A stretch of 64,000 nucleotides of DNA from Phycisphaerales bacterium (GTDB lineage: Bacteria; Planctomycetota; Phycisphaerae; Phycisphaerales; UBA1924), in contig RECZ01000152.1 of the NCBI GenBank assembly GCA_007693765.1, forward strand, positions 23,927 to 87,926, in the 5' to 3' direction. Under the pieces are notes generated by a model. That model saw only the letters and a list, made by a program, of their open reading frames with translations. It ran no database searches and was not told the DNA's origin. How positions within the stretch are numbered: the stretch's first letter is position 1; the number at the start of each line of letters is the position of its first letter. The position numbers were made by a program, and so were the translations under genes. Positions 1 through 8,975 of this stretch are shown here, piece by piece.

Positions 1-2658
1 GTTGCGCTCCACCGTGCCGTCGGTGACGTAGCACCCGGCGATCGCGCCGACGCGGGAGACCTTGAACACCTTGCGCACCTCGGCGTGGCCCAGCACGTCC
101 TCGCGGAGGTCGGGCTCGAGCAGGCCCTCGGCGGCCTTCTTCACGTCGTCGACGATGTCGTAGATGACCTGGTAATTCCGGATCTCGACGCTCTTGCGCT
201 CCGCGAGCTGACGGGCCTTGTTCGAGGCGATGACGTTGAACCCGATGATGACGGCGCGGGAGGCCTCCGCCAGCAGCACGTCCGACTCGTTGATCCCGCC
301 CACCGCGGCGTGCAGCACACGCACCTTGACCTCGTCGGTGGTGATCTCCTCGATCGCCTTGCGGAGCACGTCCACCGAGCCCTGCACGTCGGCCTTGACG
401 ACCACCAGCAGCTCCTTGACCTCGCCCTCCTTGAGCTGGCTGAGGATCGATTCGAGCGTGACCTTGGGCTGCGCCAGGTCGCGGTCGCGGTCGCTCTCGC
501 GCCGCTGCTCGGCCGCCTCCTGCGCCTTCTTGAGCGAGTCGACCACGTAGAACTTGTCGCCGGCGTCGGGCAGCTCGTCGATGCCCGAGAGACGCACCGG
601 CGAGGCGGGCGACGAAGACTTCACGCGCGTCCCGCGGTCGTCGACGATGTCGCGGACGCGCCCGAACGCGCGCCCCATCACGATGAAGTCGCCGACCTTG
701 AGCTCGCCGTCGTGGATGAGCACGCTCGCCGTGGCGCCGCGCCCTTCCTCCATCTTCGACTCGACGACCACGCCGCGCGCCGGGCCGCCGAAGTCGGCCT
801 TGAGCTCGAGCAACTGCGCCTGGTAGTCGAGCGTCTCGAGCAGCTCGGTGATGCCCGTGCCGCTGATGGCGCTGGTGCGCACCACCTCCGTGGACCCGCC
901 CCACTCCGCGGGGTTGAGCCCGTGCTCGGCGAGTTGGCCCAGCACCTTCTGGACGTTGGAGTCCGTCGCCTCCGGCTTATCGATCTTGTTCAGCGCCACG
1001 ACGATCGGCACGCCCGCCGCCTTGGCGTGGTTGATGGACTCGATCGTCTGCGGCATGACGCCGTCGTCCGCGGCGATCACCAGCACCACGATGTCCGTCA
1101 CGTTGGCGCCGCGGGCGCGCATCTCGGTGAAGGCCTCGTGGCCCGGCGTGTCGAAGAACGTCACGCTCTTCTGCTCGCCCGCGACCTCGATGGGCACCTT
1201 GAAGGCGCTCGTCGCCTGCGTGATGCCGCCCGCCTCGCCCGACGCCACGTCGGTGTTGCGGATGCGGTCCAGCAGCGACGTCTTGCCGTGGTCGACGTGC
1301 CCGAGGATCGTCACCACCGGGCTGCGGGGGCGCTCGTCGACCATGTCGCGCTCGGCGTACTGCTCGGTCACGCGCTGCTCCGCCGTCACGTGCTCGACGA
1401 CCTCGAGTTCGATGCCCAGTTCGAGCATGATCTCCTGGCCCTTCTCGGCGTCGATGCCCGAGTTCACCGTCGCCATCACGCCCTGCATGAAGAGCCGCTT
1501 GACGATCTCGCTCGCCTTCACGCCGGTGGCGGCGGAGAGGTCCTTGATGCTGAACGGCGCGGCGATCTTGACCGGACCGCCGGCCTCGGCGGGCGACTGG
1601 GCCCGCTCGCCGCCGCGTTCCTTCTGCTTGATGTCGCGACGACGCTGCCGCAGCAAACCGCCGGCCCTGGAGAGGCGCTCCTCGCGCTCCACAAGGTCCT
1701 GCTTGCGCCAGTTGAAGCCGCGATCGGCGCCCTCGCCGGGCTTGACGCCGCCGCCGCCGCGACGCGCGGGCGTCGCCGGGGCGGCGCCCGGTCCGCCGGG
1801 GCCGGCGCGGCGCTTGTTGCGACGCGGGCTGCGCGCTGTGTCGTCTTCCACCGTGCCCGGAGCGCGAGCGCCGGAGCCGCCACGGGCCGCGGGCGACATG
1901 GGGCCGCCGGGCGCCGCGGGACGTCGCGGACGCGGCGGCTCGATGACCTCCGGCGCCTCGACGCGGACAACCTTCGGACCGGAGAGCTTGGTCGGTCGCA
2001 CGACTTCGAGGCGCGGCCCGGCGGGCTTCACGACCTTGGGGCGCGAGGGCACGTTCATGACGGGCGAACCGTCGTCGTCAACGACGACGGCGTCCGCGTC
2101 CGGCGCATCGGGGTCGGCGGTCTCCGCCGTGGGGGCGGGCGCCGGCGCCGGGGCTTCAGTCTTGTGCGCGGCGACGCGGCGCGGCTCGGGCGCATCGTCT
2201 GCAGCGGGCGCTTCGTCGCCCACGGGCTTCGTGGGGCGGCTCGGCGCGCTGGGCGCTGCGGGGGCGCCCGCGGCCGGCGCTGAGGCCGGCTTTGCGGAGG
2301 GCGCAGCGGGGGCGCTGCGCGTGGTGGTTGGCGCGGGAGGTTCCTCGGTGGCGGTGGTGACGCCCTCGCCCGACGATCCCTCGTCGTCATCCCCGCCGGC
2401 GGCCTTGGAAGGCCGCGCCTTGCGCCGAGCGACCTTCTTCACCTTCTCGAGGTCGACCTTCTCCGCCGTCTCGACGGCCGTGCCGCCCTCTTGTGCGGCG
2501 GACGCATCGAACCACTCGCGGATCGTCGCCTCAAGCCCCGCCGAGATGCTGGACATGTGGTTGTTCATGTTGGGAATGCCCTCGGCGCGGCATTTCTCAA
2601 GGATGGCCTTCGAGGCCACGTCCAGTTCTTTCGCGAGTTCAAAGATCCGCTTGGCCAA
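1..2658 (-). CDS. infB: Translation initiation factor IF-2, C-terminus cut by window edge
   Basis: GTPase that delivers initiator fMet-tRNA to the 30S subunit. The 886 codons present run off the left edge in frame. The start is taken as TTG at 2658: the protein then begins [14 protein letters not shown], the usual IF-2 opening, and GGAG lies 6 bases upstream. Residues about 50-360 are a low-complexity Ala/Pro/charged linker. A second IF2_N-like segment is near residues 366-396. The G domain follows with GHVDHGKT near 451, DTPGH near 503 and NKID near 558. Domain II and the start of domain III/IV are present; the final beta-barrel is mostly outside the window. It lies 111 bp downstream of nusA, the classical nusA-infB order. 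Confidence 0.97.
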   Translation of the reverse strand, partial: MAKRIFELAKELDVASKAILEKCRAEGIPNMNNHMSSISAGLEATIREWFDASAAQEGGTAVETAEKVDLEKVKKVARRKARPSKAAGGDDDEGSSGEGVTTATEEPPAPTTTRSAPAAPSAKPASAPAAGAPAAPSAPSRPTKPVGDEAPAADDAPEPRRVAAHKTEAPAPAPAPTAETADPDAPDADAVVVDDDGSPVMNVPSRPKVVKPAGPRLEVVRPTKLSGPKVVRVEAPEVIEPPRPRRPAAPGGPMSPAARGGSGARAPGTVEDDTARSPRRNKRRAGPGGPGAAPATPARRGGGGVKPGEGADRGFNWRKQDLVEREERLSRAGGLLRQRRRDIKQKERGGERAQSPAEAGGPVKIAAPFSIKDLSAATGVKASEIVKRLFMQGVMATVNSGIDAEKGQEIMLELGIELEVVEHVTAEQRVTEQYAERDMVDERPRSPVVTILGHVDHGKTSLLDRIRNTDVASGEAGGITQATSAFKVPIEVAGEQKSVTFFDTPGHEAFTEMRARGANVTDIVVLVIAADDGVMPQTIESINHAKAAGVPIVVALNKIDKPEATDSNVQKVLGQLAEHGLNPAEWGGSTEVVRTSAISGTGITELLETLDYQAQLLELKADFGGPARGVVVESKMEEGRGATASVLIHDGELKVGDFIVMGRAFGRVRDIVDDRGTRVKSSSPASPVRLSGIDELPDAGDKFYVVDSLKKAQEAAEQRRESDRDRDLAQPKVTLESILSQLKEGEVKELLVVVKADVQGSVDVLRKAIEEITTDEVKVRVLHAAVGGINESDVLLAEASRAVIIGFNVIASNKARQLAERKSVEIRNYQVIYDIVDDVKKAAEGLLEPDLREDVLGHAEVRKVFKVSRVGAIAGCYVTDGTVERN

Positions 2659-2696
2659 TGGATGCTCCGCGTGGTGCGATGGTCGCTCGGGTCGTC

Positions 2697-2716
2697 GTCG
2701 GTCGGTCGGTCGGTCG
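2697..2716. repeat. Tetranucleotide repeat (GTCG)5 in the nusA-infB spacer
   Basis: Five perfect GTCG units, preceded by further gtc triplets, lie about 40 bases upstream of the infB start. Length changes here would alter the spacer rather than a reading frame. Confidence 0.8.
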
Positions 2717-2769
2717 TGCGCAGGTGTGAAACGAAGGTGAACGGTGTCGGGCCGCGCCCGGGAAAGGGA

Positions 2770-4203
2770 TTACGCCTTGCGCCCCGAGTCGCCGGACGTC
2801 CCGCCGAGGATCTCATCGGCGCGGGCCTCGGCGTCCTTGCTGGATTCGGGGTTCTCGTCGGTCTTGGCGTCGTCGTCACGCTGCTTGTGAGGCGGCGCGA
2901 AGCCCGCGGAGAGGATGGCCGCGGCCCGGAGGTCGGCGTCGGCCTCGCCCTCGTAGTCGCCGGCGAGGAGTTGCTGTGCGGCGGTCTCTTCCTCGCGCTT
3001 GCGGAGCTCCGCCTCGGCGCGGTCCTTCTCTTGCTGCTCGGCGACGACCTTGGCCTTGGCGGAGGCCGCCTCGACCATCGTGGCCGAGAGCGCCGCGTCG
3101 ATCTCGAGTTCTTCGGTCAGCACGTCGGCGCCGACCTCCTCGATGTCGAACACGCTGACCATGCCCAGGGCGGCGAGCTTGTCGAGCATCTCCTCGGTGA
3201 CGCCCTCGATCGAGTTGAGGGTGTCGGCCATGATCTCGAGGCCCTTGTTGAACTCGTCGGGCGTGAGGATGTCGATGTCCCACCCGGTGAGGCGGGCCGC
3301 GAGGCGGACGTTCTGCCCGCGCTTGCCGATGGCGAGCGAGAGCTGGTCGTCCTGCACGACCACGGTGCCGCGCCCGAGTTCGAAGCACAGCGAGACCTCG
3401 GCGATCATCGCGGGCTTAAGCGCGTTCTGGATCAGGATCTGGCTGGACTCGTTCCAGCGGACGATGTCGATCTTCTCGCCGTTGAGCTCGTCGACGATGT
3501 TCTTGATGCGCGAGCCCCGCACGCCCACGCACGCGCCCACCGCGTCGACCTTGGAGTCGATGGAGGACACCGCGATCTTCGTGCGGTAGCCGGCCTCGCG
3601 GGCCATCGCCTTGATCTCGATCACGCGCTCCGCGACCTCGGGCACCTCGACCTCGAAGAGCCGCTTGATGAAGTCCGGGTGGCTGCGCGTGAGCACGATC
3701 TTCACCTGGTTCCCCACGTCGCGCACGTCGAGGATCATGCAGCGCACACGGTCGCCGGGCTGGAACTGCTCGCCGGGGATCTGCTCCGACCGGGGCATGA
3801 AGGCCTCGGCGCGGTCGATCGACACCACCAGCGACCCGCCCTCGTACCGCTGCACGGCGCCGATGACGATCTCGCCCACGCGCCCGGAGAACTCCTCGTA
3901 CAGGCTGTTGCGCTCGTCCTCGCGGAAGCGCTGAATCATCACCTGCTTGAAGGTCTGCGCCGCGATGCGTCCGAACGTCTCGGGGCGAACCTCCATCGGC
4001 TCGCCGTACCGCTTGAGCTCCATGTCGCCCGAGAGCCGGTCGATCGTGCAGGTGAACTCCTCGGCGTCCAGCGTGTTGAAGAACTTGCGCGCGGCCGAGG
4101 CCATCGCGACCTCGAGGTCCGTGATGAGAAGCTCGCGGTCGACGTTGCGGTCGCGTGCGATCGAATCGAGCACGCGCATCATTTCTTGAGTGTTGATCGA
4201 CAA
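2770..4203 (-). CDS. nusA: Transcription termination/antitermination protein NusA
   Basis: RNA-polymerase-binding elongation factor acting in pausing, termination and antitermination. Order along the 477 residues: N-terminal RNAP-binding domain (MMRVLDSIARDRNVDRELL), S1 domain (VGEIVIGAVQRYEGG), then KH domains with GVRGSRIKNIVDEL and AIGKRGQNVRLAARL. Helical repeats and a charged tail rich in Asp/Glu/Lys follow. The start is the TTG at 4203, preceded by GGAG 8 bases upstream; the frame stays open to an ATG at 4272, but that extension does not look like NusA. No rimP gene lies in front of it, unlike the common rimP-nusA-infB order. It is co-directional with infB. Confidence 0.96.
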   Translation of the reverse strand: MSINTQEMMRVLDSIARDRNVDRELLITDLEVAMASAARKFFNTLDAEEFTCTIDRLSGDMELKRYGEPMEVRPETFGRIAAQTFKQVMIQRFREDERNSLYEEFSGRVGEIVIGAVQRYEGGSLVVSIDRAEAFMPRSEQIPGEQFQPGDRVRCMILDVRDVGNQVKIVLTRSHPDFIKRLFEVEVPEVAERVIEIKAMAREAGYRTKIAVSSIDSKVDAVGACVGVRGSRIKNIVDELNGEKIDIVRWNESSQILIQNALKPAMIAEVSLCFELGRGTVVVQDDQLSLAIGKRGQNVRLAARLTGWDIDILTPDEFNKGLEIMADTLNSIEGVTEEMLDKLAALGMVSVFDIEEVGADVLTEELEIDAALSATMVEAASAKAKVVAEQQEKDRAEAELRKREEETAAQQLLAGDYEGEADADLRAAAILSAGFAPPHKQRDDDAKTDENPESSKDAEARADEILGGTSGDSGRKA

Positions 4204-4449
4204 GGCAGTGGCTCCGTTCGTGATGTCCGAGGCGGTTGGGTTGTCTGGATGTCCGGTTGTCGAGGCCCCCACGCGGGGGCGCCATGGGTGGAGAAGGCGG
4301 GGAAACGATCGGGATGTCCGCGGCGGGCGGGCCTCGGGGCCCGGCGCCGTTCAACGCACAGGACCACGTGCGTTCGTCAAAACGCGCGTGGTCCGCGACA
4401 GGACGCGCTCCGCGTCGGGCGTCCCCCGGCCTCTTCGGGCGGGGGGGCC

Positions 4450-4611
4450 GCGTCGTTGAGCGACGGGCGGTATGGAGCGCGCGCTCAGGTCATGGCGCGC
4501 TCCGCGACCCCGGCGCAAAAACCACGGGCGGCGTCGTTGCGCGAGGGGCGGTATGGCGCGCGCGCTCAGGTCATGGCGCGCTCCGCGACCCCGGCGCAAA
4601 AACCACGGGCG
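4450..4611. repeat. 81-bp tandem duplication in the nusA leader
   Basis: Two head-to-tail copies (4450-4530 and 4531-4611) differ at only a few positions. In the first copy, GGAGCGCGC and GCGCGCTCC flank a 12-base loop, forming a 9-bp perfect stem; the second copy keeps part of that stem. Because 81 is a multiple of 3, open frames through the repeat encode 27-residue repeats. No codon or homology evidence says these frames are translated. Confidence 0.9.
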
Positions 4612-4742
4612 CAACAGCGCCGCGGGGTCGCACGACCGGTCGAATCACCACGCATTGTCGCGAACCGTGCGCATCGTGCGTGTCCTGCAAACGGGGAATG
4701 GCCGCCACGAACCGAGGGCGACCAACGATTTCCGAACAAAAG

Positions 4743-4772
4743 AGCGTACCCGACACCGCCCCCCCCGGTCAA
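4743..4772 (-). promoter_or_regulatory. Sigma-70-type promoter for the nusA-infB operon
   Basis: On the minus strand TTGACC (4772-4767) and TACGCT (4748-4743) are separated by 18 bases. Transcription would start near 4736 and give a leader of roughly 530 nt before nusA. Confidence 0.5.
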
Positions 4773-4878
4773 AGCGCCCCCGCCCACGATTCGGACGCAG
4801 GGGGGCTCAACGGCTCCTCACCCCCCGCACGGCCCAACGCTCTTGGGCCCGTGTTTGACGCCGCCCCGCCGACCCGGG

Positions 4879-5250
4879 ATGCTCGGCCCGGTGGAGACCA
4901 TCCGCCACGAGTTTGGGGGCCTCGACGGGGCGATCCTCATCGTCCGCGTCCCGCCAGAGGTCAATCACATCACCGCGGACCCCCTCCGCGAGACCGTCCT
5001 GCACGCGCTCCCTGCCCGTGACGACGCGGGCGTGGTGCTCGACTGCGCCGACGTCTCTCTCATCACCTCCATCGGCGTGGCGGCCCTGCTCCAGATCAAG
5101 GACCACTGCCAGAGCGTCCGGGCCCCGATGTGCCTCGCCAACGTCTCGGGCGTGCTGCGGACGATGCTCACGCTGCTCAAACTCCGCGACCACTTCAAGG
5201 AAGCGCCCGACCTCGACGCGGCGATCGACCTCGTCGCGCAGGGCGCCTGA
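4879..5250 (+). CDS. STAS-domain protein (anti-sigma-factor-antagonist-like)
   Basis: 123 residues forming a single STAS fold of the SpoIIAA/RsbV type. Characteristic segments are GAILIVRVPPEVNHIT and VVLDCADVSLITSIGVAALLQI. The loop that carries the phosphorylatable Ser in SpoIIAA (usually DSSG) reads LITSIGV, so Thr or Ser could be the phosphosite. Such proteins sequester anti-sigma kinases in partner-switching. No kinase gene is adjacent; an RsbW-like gene lies at 41604. ATG 4879 is chosen; GTG at 4891 is an in-frame alternative and neither has a clear Shine-Dalgarno. It converges with the gene ending at 5269. Confidence 0.8.
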   Translation: MLGPVETIRHEFGGLDGAILIVRVPPEVNHITADPLRETVLHALPARDDAGVVLDCADVSLITSIGVAALLQIKDHCQSVRAPMCLANVSGVLRTMLTLLKLRDHFKEAPDLDAAIDLVAQGA

Positions 5251-5268
5251 GACCCGCCGCCGCCGCGG

Positions 5269-6729
5269 CTACTCGCGCCGGAGCCTCTCGCGCGTCTCCG
5301 TCACCACCGGGACCCCCCAGCCGCCGACGAACACCCGCGCCCGGGCGCCCTCGACGATCCCCCACGCGGGGAGTCGCAAAAACCCCGCCGGGTCCACGCG
5401 CAGCGACCACACGCTCGCCGGGTCCAGATCCACCCTGTCGCGGAACGGGCCGAGCATGTTCTCGAGCGCTCGCCGCGCCGCCGCGGCGTCCGCGTCCTCG
5501 CTCAGCGGCGCGATGAACGTCGCCGCCCCCGGGATCGGCAGCAGTGGGGTGGGCGAATCGCACACCACCAGCCACGGCCCCAGCGAGCCCATCAGCAGGT
5601 CTCGCGATGCGCCGTGGGCGCCCTCCCACGCCTCCATCGACGCCCGCCGCGCATCCGCGTCGCTGTCCTGCGTGCTCGCGAGCAGCACATGCATCGCGAG
5701 TGCGAAGAGTTCGGCCCAGTCCACGCGCGACACGATCACGTACGTGCCCGGCGGACGCGCGATGGGCAACGCGCCGCCGGGCCACGACGACTCGCTCAAC
5801 GGGGTGCGCACCGGCGCTGCGCCGCGCTGCGGGGTGGTCGTTGTGTCCAGGACGACGAGCGGCTGGGCGCCGGGGTCATCGCGCACGCGCCGGGCGTGGG
5901 CCATGACCTCCGCCGCGGGCAGGAGACCCAGCGTCGCGAGCACGCGCGAGATGCGCCCCGAGTGGAAGGCCTCGGGGTAGGCATTACGGAGCGTACGCAG
6001 GTCGGCGTACGCCTCGAGAAAGACCTCGCCCGCGGGCCGGGCCTCATCCACGCTCGCGCGGTGCGGCGCCCAACGCGCCTCGGGACCCTCGCCGGCCCCG
6101 TTCTCCTGCGCTTCGAACCATTTGTGCAAGGCGCCGCGCCCCATGGCGACCACGAACACCCCGTCGTGCGAACTCCACGACACCTCGCGCCAGTCCGGCC
6201 AGCCCGCGCGGGTGAAGGCCACGCCACGCCGGCCGCCGGGCAGTTCGAGCACGCGCTGGCGCGGCGCGCCCGCGGCCGCGTCGTCGCCGCCGGCGCGGGG
6301 TGCGTCGACGAGGATCGCCCGGATGGTGCGCACGTACGCGCTGTGATCGGCGCCGGTGCGCAGTTCGAGGATGATCTGCAGCCGCTGGACGTCCATCCCG
6401 GCCCCGTCCGGGGGGCGCTCCGCGGCGAAGTCGAGCAGGCACAGGGTGTGCTCCGTGGCGCCTACCTCCGCCGCCACCAGCACGCCCTCGAGCGCCGACG
6501 CGGCCCGCCGATCATCGATGATGCGGCTCGACACCGCCGCCCGCATCCCGGCCAGCACCGTCTCCCGCTGTGCCCGCGGCGTCGCGGCGGAGCCGAACCC
6601 GGTGGGGTCGAAACGCCACCAGGCCAAGGCGTCGTGGGGCACGACGCTCTTTGCGCATGCCGGCGAGATGGGCGCGAGCGTGAGGGCGCACAAGAAAAGC
6701 GTCATCGCGCGGATGCGGCGTGTGGGCAT
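5269..6729 (-). CDS. Secreted protein of unknown function
   Basis: 486 residues. An N-terminal signal peptide is visible (MPTRRIRAMTLFLCALTLAP, cleavage likely near SPACA-KS), so it is probably periplasmic or exported. No family is recognised with confidence. The body is a mixed alpha/beta protein that appears to contain two similar halves, each with an LVV/FIAP-type core strand, somewhat reminiscent of the DUF3352 class. The frame is open further upstream to 7077, but ATG 6729 has a TACAGT box 7 bases in front of it and starts at the signal peptide. It is divergent from the heptosyltransferase gene, with 70 bp between starts. Confidence 0.75.
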   Translation of the reverse strand: MPTRRIRAMTLFLCALTLAPISPACAKSVVPHDALAWWRFDPTGFGSAATPRAQRETVLAGMRAAVSSRIIDDRRAASALEGVLVAAEVGATEHTLCLLDFAAERPPDGAGMDVQRLQIILELRTGADHSAYVRTIRAILVDAPRAGGDDAAAGAPRQRVLELPGGRRGVAFTRAGWPDWREVSWSSHDGVFVVAMGRGALHKWFEAQENGAGEGPEARWAPHRASVDEARPAGEVFLEAYADLRTLRNAYPEAFHSGRISRVLATLGLLPAAEVMAHARRVRDDPGAQPLVVLDTTTTPQRGAAPVRTPLSESSWPGGALPIARPPGTYVIVSRVDWAELFALAMHVLLASTQDSDADARRASMEAWEGAHGASRDLLMGSLGPWLVVCDSPTPLLPIPGAATFIAPLSEDADAAAARRALENMLGPFRDRVDLDPASVWSLRVDPAGFLRLPAWGIVEGARARVFVGGWGVPVVTETRERLRRE

Positions 6730-6736
6730 GGCTCGC

Positions 6737-6742
6737 ACTGTA
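6737..6742 (-). promoter_or_regulatory. -10 box, apparently leaderless, for the secreted protein gene
   Basis: TACAGT on the minus strand ends 7 bases before ATG 6729 and no Shine-Dalgarno is present. The predicted transcript start falls at or next to the start codon. Confidence 0.5.
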
Positions 6743-6787
6743 GCGCAGCGCGGGGCGGCCCGGTTCGCGCCGTGAGGGGGTTCCGCG

Positions 6788-6793
6788 TACATT
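6788..6793 (+). promoter_or_regulatory. -10 box, apparently leaderless, for the heptosyltransferase gene
   Basis: TACATT followed by 6 bases and GTG 6800. There is no Shine-Dalgarno. It lies back to back with the TACAGT box at 6737-6742. Confidence 0.5.
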
Positions 6794-6799
6794 GCGCGC

Positions 6800-7873
6800 G
6801 TGACGCCGCCCCGGCGCATCCTGTTGATCCGCCCCAGCGCGCTCGGCGATGTCTGCCGCACGGTCCCCGTGCTGGCGAGCCTGAAGCGATGGGCGCCCGA
6901 CGCCCGCATCGACTGGCTGGTGCAGGACGCCTTCGCCCCCGCCGTGGCCGCCCACCCGGACCTGCACGCCGTCGTGCCCTTCCCAAGGACGCGCTTCCGC
7001 AACTGGTGGCGCAGCCCGACGGTCGCGCGCGAACTGTGGGCGTGGCTCGGTGCGCTCCGGCGAACGCGATACGACATGGTCTTCGACTGTCAGGGGCTGG
7101 CGAGGAGCGGCCTCTTCGCGTGGTGTACGCGGGCGCCGGCGCGGGTGGGCTACGCCAACGCGCAGGAATGGGCGTGGCTGGGCGTGAACCGGCGCCATGA
7201 TGCGCCCCGCGACGCCCACACGGTGGACCGCATGCTGGCGCTGGTTGAGGCCGAGGGCGTCCCCGCGCAGCGCGACATGCGCCTCTACACCAGCGAGGAG
7301 GACCGGCGCGCCGTCCCCGATTCGCTCCGCGGCGCCCGCTACGCAGTCGTCGCGCCCACGAGCCGCTGGGAGGCGAAGCGATGGCCCGATGCGCGTTTCG
7401 CCGCCCTCGTGCGCGCGCTCCTCGACGATGGCGGGTTCGACCGCGTAGCGGTGGTGGGGGGGCCCGGCGAGCGCGCCCAGTGCCCGGAGACGATCAACGC
7501 GTGCGCACAGGACGAGCGCATCATCGACCTGATCGGCGCAACGGGCGTGGGGGGGCTGATGGCGGCCATCGAGTCGTCGTCGCTGGTCGTGGCGAACGAC
7601 TCCGCCGCCCTGCACATGGCCGTCGGGTTCGATCGGCCCTACGTGGGGCTCTTCGGGCCCACTCAACTGAGCCTCGTCGGCCCCTACGGCGGCCAGGGCG
7701 TGACGCTGCAACGCGTCGAGCCGGATGAACGCCCGAACCACAAAGCGCCGGAGCCGGGCCGGACGATGATGGCGCGGATCACGCTCGAAGACGTGCTGGC
7801 GGGCGCGGCGGAAGCGCGCAGATTGCGCACAGGAACGGTCACGACGGCGAACGCGCCGCCCCGCACGCCGTAG
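6800..7873 (+). CDS. Glycosyltransferase family 9 (heptosyltransferase-like)
   Basis: 357 residues; a GT-B enzyme predicted to move ADP-heptose (or a related sugar) onto lipopolysaccharide core at the cytoplasmic membrane face. The GT9 opening RILLIRPSALGDVCRTVPVL is intact. The C-terminal half has the donor-site segments VVAPTSRWEAKRWP, SLVVANDSAALHMA and YVGLFGPT, as in WaaC/WaaF/OpsX. GTG start at 6800, immediately after a TACATT box. hldE (heptose activation) and lpxK lie downstream in the same direction, which supports a heptose role. Which heptosyltransferase step it does cannot be told. Confidence 0.88.
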   Translation: MTPPRRILLIRPSALGDVCRTVPVLASLKRWAPDARIDWLVQDAFAPAVAAHPDLHAVVPFPRTRFRNWWRSPTVARELWAWLGALRRTRYDMVFDCQGLARSGLFAWCTRAPARVGYANAQEWAWLGVNRRHDAPRDAHTVDRMLALVEAEGVPAQRDMRLYTSEEDRRAVPDSLRGARYAVVAPTSRWEAKRWPDARFAALVRALLDDGGFDRVAVVGGPGERAQCPETINACAQDERIIDLIGATGVGGLMAAIESSSLVVANDSAALHMAVGFDRPYVGLFGPTQLSLVGPYGGQGVTLQRVEPDERPNHKAPEPGRTMMARITLEDVLAGAAEARRLRTGTVTTANAPPRTP

Positions 7874-7884
7874 GATTGTCCGTC

Positions 7885-8541
7885 ATGCCCCCGACCGCGC
7901 CGCACAACGACGGATCGACGCGCCTCGCGCTGGTGCTCGCGAGCACCTCGCCGCGCCGGGCGGAGATCCTGCGCGCCCACGGTGTGCCCTTCGTCGTCGA
8001 GGCGCCCTCCATCGACGACGGCGACCTCACGTCCGGCGACGTCTCGCCGCAGCAGTGGGTGGCGTCGCTGGCGCACCTCAAGGCCCGCAGCGTCGTGGAC
8101 CGGCTGACGGCGCGGGGCGATCGCGGCTGGCTGGTGCTCGGCGCCGACACGATCGTGGTCAAGGAGGGTCAGATCATCGGCCAGCCGCAAGACCGACGCG
8201 AGGCCGGGCGGATCATCCGCACGCTCGAAAACGGCGCGCACGCGGCGGTGACGGGCGTCGCCCTGCTCTGCGAGGACGGCCGCCGTCGTCTGTTCGCCGA
8301 TGAGGCCCGGGTGCGCGTGGGCAAAATCGGCGACGACCGCATCGAGGCGTACCTCGCCACCGACGGCTGGCGGGGCAAGGCGGGGGCGTACAACCTGCAG
8401 GAGCGCATCGACGACGGCTGGCCCCTCGAATGCGAGGGCGACCCCACGACGGTCATGGGCCTGCCGATGCGTCGGCTGGCGCCGATGCTGGCGCGGCTCC
8501 TCGGCGCGGCGGCGCGGGGCGCTGAGGGGGCGATCGCGTGA
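7885..8541 (+). CDS. maf: Maf-like nucleoside triphosphate pyrophosphatase
   Basis: 218 residues, the usual Maf length. These enzymes hydrolyse non-canonical or surplus nucleoside triphosphates to monophosphates and affect septum formation. Diagnostic motifs are LASTSPRRAEIL at the N-terminus, GADTIVV in the middle and WRGKAGAYNLQ near the C-terminus. An in-frame TTG at 7876 exists, but ATG 7885 gives the family N-terminus. It lies 11 bp after the heptosyltransferase stop, and its own stop overlaps the next gene by 4 bases. TAGGAT at 7871-7876, 8 bases before the ATG, may be an internal promoter. Confidence 0.93.
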   Translation: MPPTAPHNDGSTRLALVLASTSPRRAEILRAHGVPFVVEAPSIDDGDLTSGDVSPQQWVASLAHLKARSVVDRLTARGDRGWLVLGADTIVVKEGQIIGQPQDRREAGRIIRTLENGAHAAVTGVALLCEDGRRRLFADEARVRVGKIGDDRIEAYLATDGWRGKAGAYNLQERIDDGWPLECEGDPTTVMGLPMRRLAPMLARLLGAAARGAEGAIA

Positions 8542-8975
8542 GCGGCCACATGTCGAGCCTGGCCGCGGGCGTGCTGCCGGCGTGGCTGATCATGCCCGTG
8601 GCGCTGCTGGGGATGCTGTTTATCGCGTGGTACACGGTCGCCGTCGAGCGGAGCGACCACCCGGTGAGCCGCAAGCGCATCCGCACCGCCAACGGGTGGG
8701 TGATGCTGCTGGCGGCGCCGCTGGTGGGGGCGGGCTTTTCGCTGGTGAACGCCGAGTCGCAGCCGCGGGCGTTCCTGCTGGTGTGGGCGGCCGCGATGCT
8801 GCTGGTGTTGCTGAGCGTCGCGCTGGCCATCGCGGACATGTTCAACACGATGCGACTGGCGCGAAAGAAGCGCGAGGAACTGGCCATGTCGCTCTCGGAC
8901 GGACATCGAAAGTCCTCGCGTGCGGGCGGCACGTTGGCGCAGAGCGATGCGCAGGGCGGTTCGGGTGCCAACTGA
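8538..8975 (+). CDS. Small integral membrane protein, unknown function
   Basis: 145 residues with three hydrophobic segments: about 10-32 (AWLIMPVALLGMLFIAWYTV), 54-71 and 80-100 (FLLVWAAAMLLVLLSVALAI). A basic, Ser-rich cytoplasmic tail follows. The GTG start overlaps the maf stop (GTGA), so translation is probably coupled. The family is not recognised. Its position between maf and lpxK suggests an envelope role, but that is only context. Confidence 0.75.
   Translation: MSGHMSSLAAGVLPAWLIMPVALLGMLFIAWYTVAVERSDHPVSRKRIRTANGWVMLLAAPLVGAGFSLVNAESQPRAFLLVWAAAMLLVLLSVALAIADMFNTMRLARKKREELAMSLSDGHRKSSRAGGTLAQSDAQGGSGAN

Larger units (their letters stand above)
4204..4878. other. 675-bp gene-free leader/intergenic region upstream of nusA
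   Basis: No convincing gene is seen between the nusA start and the STAS gene on the other strand. The region holds an 81-bp tandem duplication with hairpin potential and a good minus-strand promoter about 530 bases before nusA. It is probably a long 5' leader of the nusA-infB mRNA. Runs of C at 4749-4766 form the promoter spacer. Confidence 0.7.

Noticed and set aside
85..2740. Long plus-strand open frames opposite infB
   Set aside because: They mirror infB codons, lack any family similarity and are rich in His/Arg/Asp, as expected of GC-rich antisense frames.
4351..4614. 87-residue minus-strand frame with a 27-residue repeat in the nusA leader
   Set aside because: The repeat is explained by the 81-bp DNA duplication; no Shine-Dalgarno or similarity supports translation.
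2491..4878. Plus-strand extension of the STAS gene up to 919 codons
   Set aside because: Only the last 123 residues look like a protein; the rest is antisense of nusA plus the repeat-bearing leader.
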